DNA of 64,000 nt from Cytospora piceicola (GCA_023375675.1 JALQBC010000051.1:173828-237827); one strand, 5' to 3'. Shown: positions 1 through 11,878, counted from the stretch's first letter. Numbers and translations are program-made. Notes: generated from the letters alone by a model not told the origin.

Positions 1-1430
1 TCAATATCAAAGACACTTCGCCCGTTGAGGGCAAAACAATCATCAACGCTCTCAGTACTTCGTGCCTATGTGATATGATGTGAATAGTGAGAATGGTGGT
101 GCAGTCTGCAGACTGACTTGATGTGTTTGAACTTCCGGCATGACATGTCAGCGGACTCGAAAGGCCTTCTCCAACCCGGGGGCTCTTGGCCTCTTCCGCC
201 CGCTTATTAAATGTTGCCATCGTCAACAGAATTGGCCCTGTCCAGACGGGTTTCAACGGTCCACTTCGTGTGGCCACCTTCACCTTAGTGAACTTGGCTA
301 ACCACTTGAACGAATCTGTATTGCCGAGACGTCTCCGTTCTTCTCAACACGCATGTTTCCCATTCTCTACCCGTCCTTTTCATCCATCAACACGGCATTC
401 GACATATCAACCCTCAATTCCCCAGCAACACTCCTTCGATAGGTAGGTACAGAGGGTATCTGCCCATACGAAGAGCTCTCATGCATACCCCTTGTCAACG
501 AAGATCGACCGCAGCCCTACGCCGGATATGCACGTACATGTGTGGTAGATGCGCTTTGACTTATGGACGTCTTGGCCCGAACACGTTTCCATATAGGCCA
601 AGCAATATCGACGAGGATGTTTTCTGAAGGGCTGTTCGGCGGCCTGCGTTCACATATCAGCTTTTCCTGTGGCCAGTCGGAAAGCTTGAACACCTCTACG
701 TAAGAAGTGATATTGTGGCACCCAATGATGGGGAAATATCAGGGTATCTCTTGGGCTCTGTGGCAAAGTTGGAGCTGGTGGGTTTCTTGTAGGTTTGCTG
801 GTCTATTCTGAACGTCTGTGACTGGCAGTACAGAGGCAACGAATGAACATTCTTGATACAGTGCCGGTCCACATCATATGGTGGGATTTGGCTGTTCCAG
901 GCTGCCACAGGGAGCACTTGAGCTCTAGCTCTAGGCAACCTGCAGAGCGAGTGGTGCTGCCAGGTGAATATCTCAAGCATGCTGAGCAAGAAAACAACTT
1001 CAAAGAAGACAGACACACAGAACCTATGAAGATAGACAAACTAGCTATAGGTAGGGCAGTAGGCAACCCAAATTGCAGACTATCCTGCACCTCATCGATA
1101 CCTTGCGACATATATGAGTTACAAATCCATGCTTTATCACTGATAAGTCTAAGTAAAGTTTGAGTACCTAAGTAATTTGGAATCGGTTAATGGCATAGCC
1201 TTTACTCTAAAGTTTCTAGTAAGCTGCCCAGGTACGTACCTAAATTTCAATTACAAGGCATGAAGCTACCTAGATAGGTACGTACCTTCCAGGTTACCAC
1301 AGGTTGGCTTCCTTTCAGCCATCACATGCACCCGACAAGACGCTGCGTTTCGACAAGAAGCTTCCTTTCGACAAGCTGCCTTTGACCAGTTGACAAGAAG
1401 CTTCATTTCGACGAAAATCTCCCTTTCGAT
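1..1430. other. Intergenic, no supported gene
   Basis: Short open frames occur on both strands, but none shows a recognisable domain, good splice signals or a natural amino-acid make-up. Positions 1230-1290 hold two copies of the palindrome GGTACGTACCT, and 1344-1430 holds a 40-bp-spaced direct repeat (listed separately). Confidence 0.6.
1352..1412. repeat. Two direct copies of a GACAAGAAGCTTC..TTTCGAC motif
   Basis: A 21-base word starting at 1352 recurs at 1392 with one change, exactly 40 bp apart. Further TTTCGA words follow up to 1430. It lies directly before the broken F-box gene, so it could be part of its old promoter or a decayed tandem repeat. Confidence 0.5.
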
Positions 1431-3160
1431 GTGAACCTATCTAAGACGAAACGAACATTCAGCCCCGACAATCCAGCAAACGACATTTGCCATATCCCCA
1501 GCCTAAAAGGCGATCAAGCTCTTTCCACGACACAAACAATCATAGAAGCCGACACAACTCAGGCGCCGCTGGCACCAACGCCACCATCCTCCTCCAACCA
1601 AGCAAACAACACAGTGACAACGACAGGAATGTCGCCGCCTTTGGAAGTGAGCGGTGACAGCCATGTCTTGGCTTTGCCGAATGAACTCATAGACAGGGTT
1701 GCCGAGTGCTTGTTTCCCCCAGTTGAGTTGTCCACCGACGACAATATGGCAGAATCGCGACGCGCCCTGCTCAGACTCTCTCTGGTGTCTAAGCGACTGC
1801 ACGACGTCACAGCACCCAAAATCTTCTTCCACATACATGTTGGCAGCGCGAGGAAGTTTTCTCAGCTCGTCTCCAAATTGCTCGCAAGACCAGAGCTCCT
1901 TCGTCTTATTCAGAAACTATCACTCAGCCCGACAATCTGTCGATGTGCACATCATCCAGCTGGCTGGTGCATCAGATATGGCGACAGATATGTCCGCCGG
2001 AACTTGGCTTGGCTCGTGACGGAGAGCTTACAATCTAGAAGAGCTATCACTGAACCTAAAGACATGCAAGGAGTGCTACAAGCTGGAGGACGGCATCTGG
2101 GAACCCAGCCTCGTGGACGATGATTTCACGAGTACACGAAATCTGGTGGGGGAACAGCGTCAGTTATCGTATCTTTTATGAGTATCTTGCGTTCCCAATA
2201 TTGTCTTACAATCGCATCTCGCCGAAACTCAAGGCAATCTATATTGCCAGCTCGAGACCGCAAGCCGCCGTGGAGAGATCTTCTGCCCTCTTTTCCATTC
2301 CATCACTGCGCAAAGTTGTCTGGCTACAAGATCCTGGAACATATTGGGTGCAACGCTATCACTGTAACCGATGCTTTGTGGACATCGATGACTACACCCA
2401 TATCAAAACCTTCGACCTACAGAGGACTGGCATCACGCCTAGGGGAGTTTGCAACTTCTGCACAGTGTTTCCAGCCCTACAGAATCTCAGCATCACCAAC
2501 GACAGGGCTTGGACACACGTGTTGTATGTGGAAGAACGAAGAGAGGTGGTGGAGAAGATGGACATCAGCTCAAGCCTAGCAAGGATGACAGACCTTACTC
2601 AGCTTTCTCTGAACTATCACACGCACTTCGGAGAGGATAATCAAAATGTGCCACCTGCTCAGGCGCTGGGACCGAGTGGGGGGATCACAGGCCTCGAGAA
2701 CCTCGAGAACCTCACCAAGCTGACAATCGGGATGCATTTACTAATGCGCTGCATCAATCCTGTAGCTACAGGAAGCCTTAGTGCCAGCCCACTGAGCCCA
2801 GGCGTCCTCCCAAAGTCCCTGAGAGAACTCCAGCTCTACACCTGCTTCAGCTGCTGGTCCCACGAAGACGCCGAGCCCGCCGAGTCAACCATCACGTTCT
2901 TGGAAGACCTGGACCGGAAGGCGGACCGCTTTCCTCACCTCGAGCAGGTCCTCTATTTCTGCGAGACGCCGTGGTGGGTTGGCTATCATATGGAGCCCGG
3001 CGACAGTCACAGAAGAAGGGACAAGAAGACTGGAGAGATCTGGCTTGCTGGCTGCCTAGAGACTTGTGCTATTTCGTTTCTTGCCAAAGGCCTTTACTTC
3101 CGGGCACGCGAGAGCTCCAAGTTCTCATGCGCAGATCACAGCACGAACGGGTACTGTTGA
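1431..3160 (+). pseudogene. F-box protein gene, coding frame broken twice
   Basis: The N-terminal part (1431 to about 2030) carries an F-box-like segment: LALPNELIDRVAECL followed by LLRLSLVSKRLHDVTAP, as in substrate adaptors of SCF ubiquitin ligases. The first reading frame is followed sensibly only to about 2030. A second frame then carries leucine-rich text (YNLEELSLNLKTC) up to about 2165, and a third frame continues (FPILSYNRISPKLKAIY, LRKVVWLQ, LQNLSITNDRAW) to the stop at 3160. No GT-AG intron of plausible size joins the frames: the required changes look like two single-base shifts. Read across them, the protein is continuous, about 570 residues, typical of fungal F-box proteins with degenerate leucine-rich repeats. 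It is either a pseudogene or the assembly has two indels. Coding-like text may extend beyond 3160 in other frames (to about 3460), but I cannot place it. Confidence 0.6.
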
Positions 3161-4031
3161 GGTGTCCTATGCTCCGTACTCGGGGATAGTATCTACGCAG
3201 TACAGTAGTACTACCAATGGTGTGGAAACAGGGACATATGAAGTACGCAGGCATGACGATGCCGGTGTAGGATACCTTGGTGGATATTCTTACGGGAGGG
3301 AAGGGCTCTGAGCTTAATCGTTTCGGTATTATCGACGTCGATGGGGGCATGGTACTGTGGATTCCGGGGATCTTTGTGTCGTTTGTTGCGCGAGAACGGC
3401 CCCGTGGTTTGTGGTGCTCAGGTGGTCCACAGCTCTTCACGATCATCGATCATCGGCTACATTTTCTTTGAGAAGTTTCTCAGTGTACAATAAATACTCA
3501 CAAGGACTGGAAAACCCTACAATAGCTACTAGATCCATGGAATTCCAGTTCAGTCTATTAAGACATCGGGCTAGCCCAATATTTGACTCTTGCACGAGAT
3601 TCTCTACAGATGTTATGCAGGACAGTGTGCTAAGCGGCGTGGATTCATCGTTACCGACCAACTACCTAAGTACAGACTAATGGGCATTAATACAGTACCT
3701 AGGCCATGATTACGAGGTTTCAATAATATTACGTGAAATAACAAAGCTAAGTAAGAAAGATGAAAGGGAAAGGCACACTGCAGGTGATAGAAGAGGAAGA
3801 CTGGACGATGTACTTAGGTAGTCGGTAGGGTTAGGGTCCGATGACTAACAGACGCTACTGTTATGTATTTGTTAGCGCAGTCTCCTAAGCCCAGGCAGTT
3901 GCTTAACATCCTTTGATTGACATCTTGCACCCACGAGTCACAACAGTCACATCGTTTGGATTTCAAAAACCAGAGTTCAAGGTCTTTCCTTACCGTCACC
4001 AAATACTCGATACCGTAAGCCTGCTAGCAAG
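3161..4031. other. Intergenic, no supported gene
   Basis: No convincing gene. The first 300 bases contain frames that might be the decayed tail of the F-box gene. The rest is unremarkable, AT-richer sequence leading to the ankyrin gene. Confidence 0.5.
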
Positions 4032-4825
4032 ATGAGTAACCAACAGGAGGATGGGACTTCCAGCCCTGGGGCAGCATCGTCGCTGCCCCCTGCAGCCCTC
4101 GAGCTCGCGATGCGGATGTACAACGCCGCGCGGGAGGGCAATATCGAGCTCCTTCAACAGGCCATTCTTGCTGGTCTGCCAGCCAACATGACCAATGAGA
4201 AAGGAGACACCTTGGTATGGGGCCTTGCTTGGATCGGATCATGAGTGATCAACCCCTGTCACACCCCCTGTCCGCTGTGCCAAGCATCTCATCAATGATC
4301 TCTATTACAACTTGAAGCTAACCATGAGAGGGGGCAGCTCATGCTCGCGGCATACTACGGCCACGCCGAGCTGGTCAAGTTTCTGATACAGCACGGGGCG
4401 GATCCCAACAGACTGAACGACCGTCTTCAGAGCCCGCTTGCGGGAGCTGTTTTCAAGAAGGAGGATGGAGTTATCGAGGTGAGCCAATACAGCCAACCAC
4501 CCCCCCCCCCAGGGGCCCCCTTTTCTTCTTGTAGCATGCTTGGTAGATACAAGGGCTATGGTGCCCCTTTGCTATCACGGCCCACGATATAGTCTACAAG
4601 CTTTGTTCTGCTCTCCTTTGTCACGTCCCTGGCTCAACATTGTTATAGGTTCTTGTGGAGGGCGGGGCTGATCCAGACTATGGCACACCATCGGCGCTTG
4701 AATGCATTGCCATGTTCAAGCAGGAGGACCAATGGAAGGCAAAGTTTGAATCTGCCCCTGGTCGAGGAAAGGCTGGCCCGGCCAACAACGAGGCGCAGAA
4801 AGATCCTGGCCAAGACCAGTCATAA
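4032..4825 (+). CDS. Small ankyrin-repeat protein, 166 aa, two introns
   Basis: Model: exons 4032-4214, 4338-4478 and 4649-4825, with GT-AG introns (gtatgg..gggcag, gtgagc..ttatag). All joins keep frame and give 166 residues. The spliced protein reads through two to three ankyrin repeats: a first helix pair (LELAMRMYNAAREGNIELL), then GDTLLMLAAYYGHAELVKFL followed by HGADPN, then a partial repeat (VLVEGGADPDYGTPSALE). The first splice is chosen because it restores the canonical G-x-T-L-L-M-L-A-A ankyrin core exactly. The tail (about 30 residues) is hydrophilic and rich in G, Q and N. Ankyrin repeats bind other proteins; no catalytic domain or membrane segment is attached, so the role is unknown. 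Many fungal short ankyrin proteins have this architecture. The third exon ends at a TAA at 4823-4825. Confidence 0.75.
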
Positions 4826-5219
4826 AAGCTTTGAAAGAAAATCAATATATTTAAGGCTTCACACGATGAACCTCCTTTCTCCCTGGCATCATCCAATGGA
4901 TTTAACCAGTTGACTTTTGCCTCGAGTTGCTGGGACATGACGCTTCTGTCCTGTGCAGGGTCTTCCTTTACCGGCATGTCTCTGTCATGTCTCTCTTTCG
5001 GATCCGCCAACAAGAACTCTAATATGAGATATGATCAGCCGAATCCTTTGTTGCCATGTTTCCAGAAACCAGGCTTGATGAAACTTGCTTACTCGTCAAC
5101 TCCTTCGAGAGCCTGGGCAGCGTGGCCCAACGTAACTGATACAATCGCTGATATAATGCGGATCATACCGCTCCATGTTATTGATTCTTTGCCCCAGGTA
5201 TCAAATTCCTGTATAAACA

Positions 5220-5521
5220 ATGTGTAAGTGGGCATCCTCTAACATATCCTATCTCTACATTAGTTAACACAACTTCCGTGATGCCTAGGCATTGAATACA
5301 GAGTCAAGAACTACTGCCCCTCATGCAGAGCAGAGCACTCCATGTCCAGCACCTGCAAGATGTGTCCCGAAGCTGAGATGAAAGGGACTGGGATCTGCAA
5401 GAACGTGAAGGGGGAGATGATACTGTTGAAGTGGCTCTGCAACAAGGACCGATGTGAGCAAACTGCAAATCGGAAGTGGTGGAGGGCATGTCGAATAAGA
5501 GAAAGCAGAGGCAGTTCGTGA
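5220..5521 (+). CDS. Possible mini-gene: small cysteine-rich protein (~78 aa)
   Basis: An ATG at 5220 is followed at once by a donor (gtaagt at 5224) and an acceptor (cctag) ending at 5288. The 65-bp intron joins to an open exon 5289-5521 in frame. The product has nine cysteines, two of them in CPSC and CKMC pairs (YCPSCRAEH, CKMCPEAE), and a basic C-terminus (NRKWWRACRIR). The spacing suggests zinc binding, but the pattern fits no finger class I can name. There is no signal peptide, so a secreted effector is unlikely. The exon 1 of only four bases and the lack of a recognised family make this a weak call; it may be the 3' exon of a longer gene whose upstream part I did not find. Confidence 0.3.
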
Positions 5522-6085
5522 TGGTCTGGTTTGGCCTCGGTTCCTCATTGCCCGGAAAGACAACACATGGACACGAAGACACACATGGCTTGATATGCCT
5601 AGCTTACAAAAGGGTCCAAGCTATCACAATGTGGATAAGTCCTGAAACATATTGATAGCCATGGGGGAGCTTGGTGGAATTACTACCCATAAGTTGGAGC
5701 TATTATATGCCGTCTTACTCATCAACGTAATACCAACCCAGTGCTCGCCTACTTTGCCGGAGGGAGAACACGGGCGTTACATTACGTATAAGTGAGGACC
5801 ACGGGAATACTCTCGGTTTTGCAACGGGTTTGCAACGTTCCTCTTTTGGTGTCTTAGTGCAACGGGTCCTTCTTGTGCTGTGACAGCGGGGACGCCTTGG
5901 AATCCTTCCCCCCACCCGTCCCCGCATAATGGTCAAGATAGCTGCCGAGGTCAGGAAGCAGAGAGGAGGCTGGCAGGTCTTCATAAACAACGTCAACTTC
6001 CTCTCGCTCCCAGAAGTACTTTGATAGCTGTCAACAATCATCATAGTTGTGCCTCCGCAGACTGTTTCGACAGAACACCATCAAT
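5522..6085. other. Intergenic / promoter region of the MmgE/PrpD gene
   Basis: No supported gene. The sequence just before 6086 (caccatcaatATG) fits a fungal start context. Confidence 0.5.
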
Positions 6086-7582
6086 ATGCCCACATCGCCC
6101 TCAACCTCAGCCAACACGGCCGCTCTGATCCAGTACGTGACCGACGACCTTACGCCGGAATCCGTACCGAGGGAAGTATGGCTCCGCACTGAAGACCTGT
6201 TCCTAGACTGGCTTGGGTCAGCCCTAGCCTCGAGGGGTACTCACCCGATTCCCGTTTTCGAGGCCACAGCCAGACAGATGGGGCCCAAGGAGGGCACGGC
6301 ACAAGTGTTCGCCAACGGGTCGACATCGAGTCCGTACTGGGCCGCGTGGACGAACGCGGCCTCAAGCCACACGCTCGAGCAGGACGATGTGCACAATGGC
6401 AGTGTCTTGCACCCTGCAACGTGAGTTGCCACCCCCTCCTCTTACCCGGGTTACTTCACGAGACTCGTCAGGTGGACACTGAACCAGCCCACCAGCGTGG
6501 TCTTCCCCGCCGTGCTCGCAGCGGCCCAGGACAACAACAAGACGGGGGCCGAGGTGCTCCTGGCCAGCATAGCAGGCTACGAGGCCGGGGTCCGCATCGC
6601 CGAGTCCATGGGCCGCTCGCACTACCGGGCCTTCCACACCACCGCCACGGTCGGCACCGCCGCCGCCGCCGTGGCCGTCGGGAAGCTGCTCGGCCTCGAC
6701 CGCGGCCGGCTGCTCTCCGCCCTCGGGACGGCCGGCGCCCAGGCCGGCGGGGTCTGGGCCTTCATGCGGAGCGGCGCGGGCGACACCAAGCAGCTCCACT
6801 GCGCGCACGCCGCCGCGGGCGGCCTCCTCAGCGCGTACATGGCGAGGGGCGGGCTCGCGGGGGCGCCCGACGTCATCGAGGGGCCCGGGGGGCTGATGCG
6901 GAGCATGGCCGGGGGCGATGTCGACGCGGCGAGGCTGAGCGACGGGCTGGGCGAGAGGTGGGCCGTGCTGGAGACCAGCTTCAAGTTCCACGCCTGCTGT
7001 CGGCACACGCACCCCGCCGCGGACGCCCTGCTGGATGCGATCGAGAGGCACGGGATCAAGGACCCGATGGTGGAGATCAAGAGTGTCGTCGCGCATGTCC
7101 ACCAGGTCGCGATAGACGTCCTCGGCCCGGTGGACGCGGCGGCCCCGCCAAAGACGGTGCACACGGCCAAGTTCAGCATGAAGTCGACGCTTGCCCTGAT
7201 CGCGCTGAGGAGGAGCGCGGGTCTGGTGGACTTTGAGGAGTTTGCCCTTACGGACCCGAGCGTGCTTGAGTTTAGGGATCGGGTGAGCATGGTGCTGGAT
7301 CCTGTGGTCGATGGGGTGTATCCCAAGCGATGGCTGGGACGGGTTCAGCTGGAGTTGAACGATGGCAGAGTCGTGAGAGGTGCTTGCGATGAGCCTAAAG
7401 GGGACCCGGGCAATACACTCAGTCGACCGGAGCTGGAAGACAAGTTCAGAAGACTTGTTTCTTATCCAGGAACAAGTCCTGTGCGCGAGATTGAGAAGAT
7501 CATCGCATGGTGTTGGGCCCTCAGAGATGGCAACACTGGACAGGCTGGACAGGGCTGTACCGTGCCTGGTATTGCCTTGTAG
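6086..7582 (+). CDS. MmgE/PrpD family protein (cis-aconitate decarboxylase / 2-methylcitrate dehydratase superfamily), 473 aa
   Basis: Model: exons 6086-6420 and 6496-7582 (intron gtgagt..accag, 75 bp). The splice joins VLHPAT to VVFPAVLAAAQ, matching the family's conserved H-P-(G/A)-x-V-(V/I)-x-P-A block. An alternative acceptor at 6471 also keeps frame and would add eight residues. The family core is clear: LDWLGSALASRG near the N-terminus, LEQDDVHNGSVLHPAT (catalytic region with the conserved D-D-x-H), GVWAFMRSGAGDTKQLHCAHAA, and the small C-terminal domain (KFHACCRHTHPAADALLDAI). Members dehydrate 2-methylcitrate or decarboxylate cis-aconitate to itaconate; length and the DDVHNGSV..HP block are close to fungal CAD-type proteins, but paralogues of unknown substrate are common in fungi. 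No mitochondrial or signal peptide is evident. Exon 2 is very GC-rich. Confidence 0.85.
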
Positions 7583-8439
7583 ACTAAGTAGCTTGGTATA
7601 ACGTTGTGGATGAAGATGTAAGCAGCACTGAGGACCCTGAATAATGGCGACATGCTTATGCAGATTGCGCAACCAACGTTTAGCCAAAGGAAGAGGCGCA
7701 TCCACCGGGCCGCGCCGTTAGATCTGTGCTTATAGGTCCATAGTCACAACTCATAGCCCACCTACTTGATTAAATACACACTTGCCGGATCTGGGTTTCA
7801 CGATAGCCTCATTAGCTCGTGCATATATGTAGTCTATACATCTGCCATCTACATATATATTCTGCGTACATGTTGGACTCCTTCTCCTCGCCCCTATCTG
7901 TAGCGGGCCCTAGTCGTCTAATCTCTGCTAGATTTGTAATCAGTTGGCCACATTGGCCCGTCAGGCCCGTTGCCGGACTTTGATTATGACATGAATCCGC
8001 ACAAATTTGTAATCCAACACAAGATGATTGGCGACATGTCTCAGTGTTGTGGATCATCCCTTGGACGGGGGCACCTGGTACATGGAGCAACGTGTTACAC
8101 ATTCAAGGTGGCACTCAGGGTTCGCGGTGGAGCACGAGAGACTAGCCGTCTAGTGTACAGTCTGAAGACTGAGTCCTGAATTCCGATGATGATATGTGTA
8201 CACTTCACGTGAAGGCAGAAAAGTTACTCGGGTAGCAGGAAACAGTGAACAGGCCTCTTGACTTCCTATATATAATTTGGCCGTCCCATATCTTCTGGGT
8301 TACCACCGATTGAGCTCGAACTTCTCACAACCTCAATTCTGAATCAACCCAATTCTGCACTAACAACTTTTTTCTTCTCATCATCTAGTGAATATCGCCA
8401 CACTTGCACAACATCAACCCCCTTTTCCAATCCACGAAA
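7583..8439. other. Intergenic, no supported gene
   Basis: Short frames only. The last 200 bases look like a promoter with a TATA-like box (separate entry). Confidence 0.55.
8267..8275 (+). promoter_or_regulatory. TATA-like box upstream of the DUF1993 gene
   Basis: TATATATAA lies about 165 bases before the ATG at 8440. A pyrimidine-rich stretch (ttttttcttctcatcatc) just before the coding region resembles the CT-rich leader of highly expressed fungal genes. Confidence 0.4.
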
Positions 8440-9062
8440 ATGGCCGGCATCACCTTCTACGATGCTTACTTCCCCACCTTCATCAAGGCCGTGGACGCCC
8501 TCGAGTCCATTCTGCTGAGGACGCAGACTTATGCCAAGGAGAACGGCATCGACGCCGACGAATATGTCTCGGCCACGCTTGCCGCAGACATGAATGCGCT
8601 GCCCTTCCAGGTCCAGATCGCCTCCAGCATGGTCAAGAAGTGCGTGAACAGGCTCACGGGCGCCGCCCCCGAGGAGTGGAAGGACGACGAGACCACGTTC
8701 GAACAGCTGATTGCCCGGGCCAAGAGGACTGCTGAGCTGGTGAAGAGCGTCCGCCCGGAGGACATCAACGGCAGGGAGGGCGAAGTGATAAACTTGTAAG
8801 TTTCTAAGAAGCCAGCCACCCTTCCGTGCCTCTGCAAGGAACTCCCCCGAAGGAAGGAATCACAGTTGATAATTACTGACACGGAACCAGCCAACTTGGA
8901 CCCTTCAACAAGGACATGGTGACCGTAAACTACGTCACCTGTATGGTCTTGCCCAACCTCTTCTTCCATGTCTCGACCACGTATGCCATCTTGCGCATGA
9001 AAGGTGTGCCGCTGGGTAAGATGGACTACCTGACGCCCTTCATGGGGCCCTACATCAGTTAA
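8440..9062 (+). CDS. DUF1993 family protein, 175 aa
   Basis: Model: exons 8440-8795 and 8891-9062, intron gtaagt..accag (95 bp), in frame. The protein starts MAGITFYDAYFPTFIKAVDAL, has a central helix set (LPFQVQIASSMVKKCVNRL, TFEQLIARAKRTAELV) and ends with the family signature NLFFHVSTTYAILRMKGVPLG. DUF1993 proteins are about 170 residues, all-helical, widespread in fungi and bacteria and related in fold to DinB-type four-helix bundles; their role is unknown. The start is the first ATG after the CT-rich leader (cacgaaaATGG). The conserved terminal segment is encoded only after the intron, which confirms the splice. Confidence 0.85.
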
Positions 9063-9834
9063 GGAAAAGAGCCGGAGCCAGAGAAATACCATGAGCTGTA
9101 ATGGAACGACTGGACAGGGCGGGTGGTTCGGCAAATGAGCACAGAGTATAACACCACGTGTTCTGATATTTATAAGGAGCCACAGTATGAAGCTGCATAG
9201 CAGAGCTTGAGAAGCACAATATAAGCCTTTGAGGCTTTTGACTACAGAGGATCCAGGGAGCCATGTGATGCCTGATCGCAATTTTACGACGAATAGTCCC
9301 AATGTTGAGTCCAAGTTATCGGTCTTTTCGAGATCCTAAGATGAGTTGCGTGCACCTCAAGTGCTTCGGAGACATATTATGTTATAGTGATTGGCGAACA
9401 TCATTTGTCAGTTTCGAGTGAGCGAACTAGCAAAGAACTCACCTGAAGTGCTAGGTACTTAAAGCACCTACTTGTGTACTATTATTTAGACCGAATGCAT
9501 TGAACTGTAGGGGGCAAGCTGCCCACAGAGCCTGGGAGCTTGGAGCAAAGTACCACCATCTGATCACCGTTTTTGTATGAGTTTGTTTTTTTTCAGCAGT
9601 TCCAGGTCAAGGCTGAAGCAACCCTTGGGAACTTGACGAAAACTAGTACCGACCATGCCTCTCCCCTTCATCATTCCCAGCATCTGCCGCCAGACAATAC
9701 ACAAAGCCTGCCTTCTGGATGGATTCCGAAATTGTCCTTCTGTCATGAGATATAAGGTGGTCGCTATTGCACAGCAATAGCGGTTCCGTTTTTGCGTCAC
9801 ACCTTCGCTTCTTCGTCTCAAATTTCTCACCTTC
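9063..9834. other. Intergenic, no supported gene
   Basis: No convincing frame on either strand; ordinary sequence. Confidence 0.55.
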
Positions 9835-10342
9835 ATGGTCATTTCCAATTGCACTATCCACACAGCCGTCGAAGACGTCTCTATGAGCTGCGCTAGCGAT
9901 GACAGCGAGCGGCGGCACTTGAGCTCCACCGCAAACTCAGGTATGTACACAGCAGCACCCTCGAGGTCACTCTATTCTCTTCCATCTGTTAAACGAGCAC
10001 ACTCTGAACAGTTCTTCCTCATGCTTCACAGTGAAGCTTCTCCCCGGCCACGTCGACAAGTGCCACTTGACTGTTGACCTTGCCAATCGCGAACCCCCTC
10101 GACCTAGGCCACAACAATTGCTTCCGAACCTGTACCGGGAACTCGAGACCTGCCTGGATCAAGAGGAGGAGGATATGCAGGAGAGGGCGGTGCTGGGTAT
10201 TTTCAAGCGTCTCGGAGCGGAGCTGCTCGACGTCTTCCTTTCAAGCATTGTCTTGGTTTTTCCGCGATCTCCTTCGACGCTCCCGCAAAGACGAAGAGGA
10301 TGTGATGGACGAAATGATGTGGGGACTCTTATGACTGGGTAG
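9835..10342 (+). CDS. Hypothetical small protein, look-alike of the next gene; possibly frameshifted at its 3' end
   Basis: Model: exons 9835-9940 and 10032-10342, intron gtatgt..tcacag, 138 residues. The intron has phase 1, as in the next gene. A block NLYRELETCLDQEEEDM aligns with TVCREIRECLHHEVEEM of the neighbour, followed in both by a charged helix and then a hydrophobic stretch (LLDVFLSSIVLVF here). After that the annotated frame becomes arginine/glycine-rich nonsense, whereas the next frame reads a plausible helix (SWFFRDLLRRSRKDEED to a stop after WGLL at about 10334). I suspect a one-base shift near 10250 in a former coding tail. Function unknown. Confidence 0.4.
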
Positions 10343-10955
10343 ATGAATTGTAACATCACTGGACTGAGGGCTAGGTTGATAGATGGAAGAAGGCGGCCTC
10401 ACTCACAAAGGGGTAGAGTGAAGGAGGATGAACACGCATGGGCCAAGTAGGAAGACATTATGGCAAGACGGACAGCTACATATTGTTTGCCACATTAGAG
10501 GAATAACAGTGCGCAAGAAGTTCTATCTATCAACTGTACCACTGGTAAGCTTGTCCAGTAAGTACGATAGCTCCAAGTCACGGCTTAAGCTCCGTGTTGA
10601 TCTATACGCTGTAAGCCACCACCGTTTACCGGGTGCTCCGTTTTGCAGCTTCCAAGCTGGCGAAGATAACTGAACACCTGACCTTGGTTTCATTACAGGG
10701 GCTACAATCTTTTTTGATGGTGTCTTCTGTTACGGCAGCTTGATATCTGTTTTCCAAAGGGAGCAGCAGATACACGCAATACACGATCCCCCATCCACCG
10801 TATCGCCCCAGGGTCTCTTGGATCTTTCGGGAACGTCTGCAAAATATAAAAGCAAATCGTCATACAACACGAGAAGAAACTGGCTTGTTGTCAACTAGAC
10901 GAGATTTATCTGGTCACACCCCATTGCAATCACTCCCGGGCCACGATCCCACGCC
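10343..10955. other. Intergenic, no supported gene
   Basis: No supported frame. The last 100 bases are the likely promoter of the small membrane-protein gene. Confidence 0.5.
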
Positions 10956-11524
10956 ATGTGCCGCTTGAACAGGTTCCTGGCCCTCATCCTGATCGCCCTG
11001 CCATTCGCCTACAGAGGCTTTACAAGGTTCTGGGGCGCGCACCTCGTCGACATATGCGCACAAGGCATTCTCGAGAACGAGGCTGCTGAGCTCCGATGGT
11101 CTGCGAGTAAGCACCCCCAAGAACACCACCGAGATCGTAACCTTGAGCCAGAGTGCTAACTGCTTGATAATGACCAGGTACACTCCAGCCGGCTTTGTCA
11201 AGCTGCAAATCCAACGCCATCGCCAGTATGCTCGAGAACATGGACTTCTTCGCCATTCGACTCTACCGACTGGTCCCAACAGTCTGCCGGGAAATTCGGG
11301 AGTGCCTTCATCACGAAGTGGAGGAGATGATGGGCCTGAGTCGTGCGGACAGAGTATTCCTCTTCCTGTTCAGGTTCGCCTTGCCCGTGTTCGCCTTCGT
11401 CAGCCTCTGTCTGTCGGCGATTATCTCGTGGACGGTTCTCCATCTCGCCGACTCCTTTGCCGGGGTTGTTGGTTGGCGTCAACGTCGTCTCAGGGCCGCT
11501 GAACTCTCCGAAGGACAGAGGTAG
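10956..11524 (+). CDS. Hypothetical small membrane protein, 165 aa
   Basis: Model: exons 10956-11106 and 11178-11524, phase-1 intron gtaagc..gaccag (71 bp), frame kept. The N-terminus carries a hydrophobic stretch (FLALILIALPFAYRGF) that may be a signal anchor. A middle amphipathic part (RLYRLVPTVCREIRECL, HHEVEEMMGL) is followed by a long hydrophobic region (VFLFLFRFALPVFAFVSLCLSAIISW) long enough for one or two membrane spans, then a short arginine-rich tail. No family recognised. It shares intron phase and a CREIRECL..E-E-M block with the gene just upstream, so the two are probably old tandem duplicates. Confidence 0.55.
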
Positions 11525-11878
11525 ATGGCAGTGGAAAGATTATGGACTCCTTTTGTCACGCGTTGTATTTATGATTGAGCCTGTAGGCACTTGGGCATCA
11601 CCCACGGCGTCCTCAGTGACCTAGCCGGTTGACTGGACAATCAGGAATCCGTCTCCCTGAACGCCGCTCAATAGGAGCCTCTCAAGAACATCAGCGCCAT
11701 CTCGGCGACGCCCCAAGCGCAATGTCAAGAGCGCCGGCGCGCCCGGGCCGACACTGCTGCGGATGTTCAGAGCACCTCTGATATCGCTGGTCAGGTCCCC
11801 TTTTGAAGTCCTCTCTTAAATGTATCCCTTGATAATACGTACCAAATCTTGTGTCGAGTCCCTCCGTGATACTTTCAC
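11525..11878. other. Short convergent intergenic gap
   Basis: No gene seen. It separates the 3' ends of the small membrane-protein gene (+) and the transcription factor gene (-). Confidence 0.5.

Noticed and set aside
4880..5210. Minus-strand exon pair (EFDTWGKESITWSG.. and LADPKERHDRDMPVKED..) resembling a spliced gene
   Set aside because: The donor at 5092 and acceptor at 5019 do not join the two good frames, and the second frame runs antisense through the ankyrin gene's last exon.
6362..7705. 447-codon minus-strand frame over the MmgE/PrpD gene
   Set aside because: Antisense shadow of a GC-rich exon; no family signature, whereas the plus strand encodes a full MmgE/PrpD protein.
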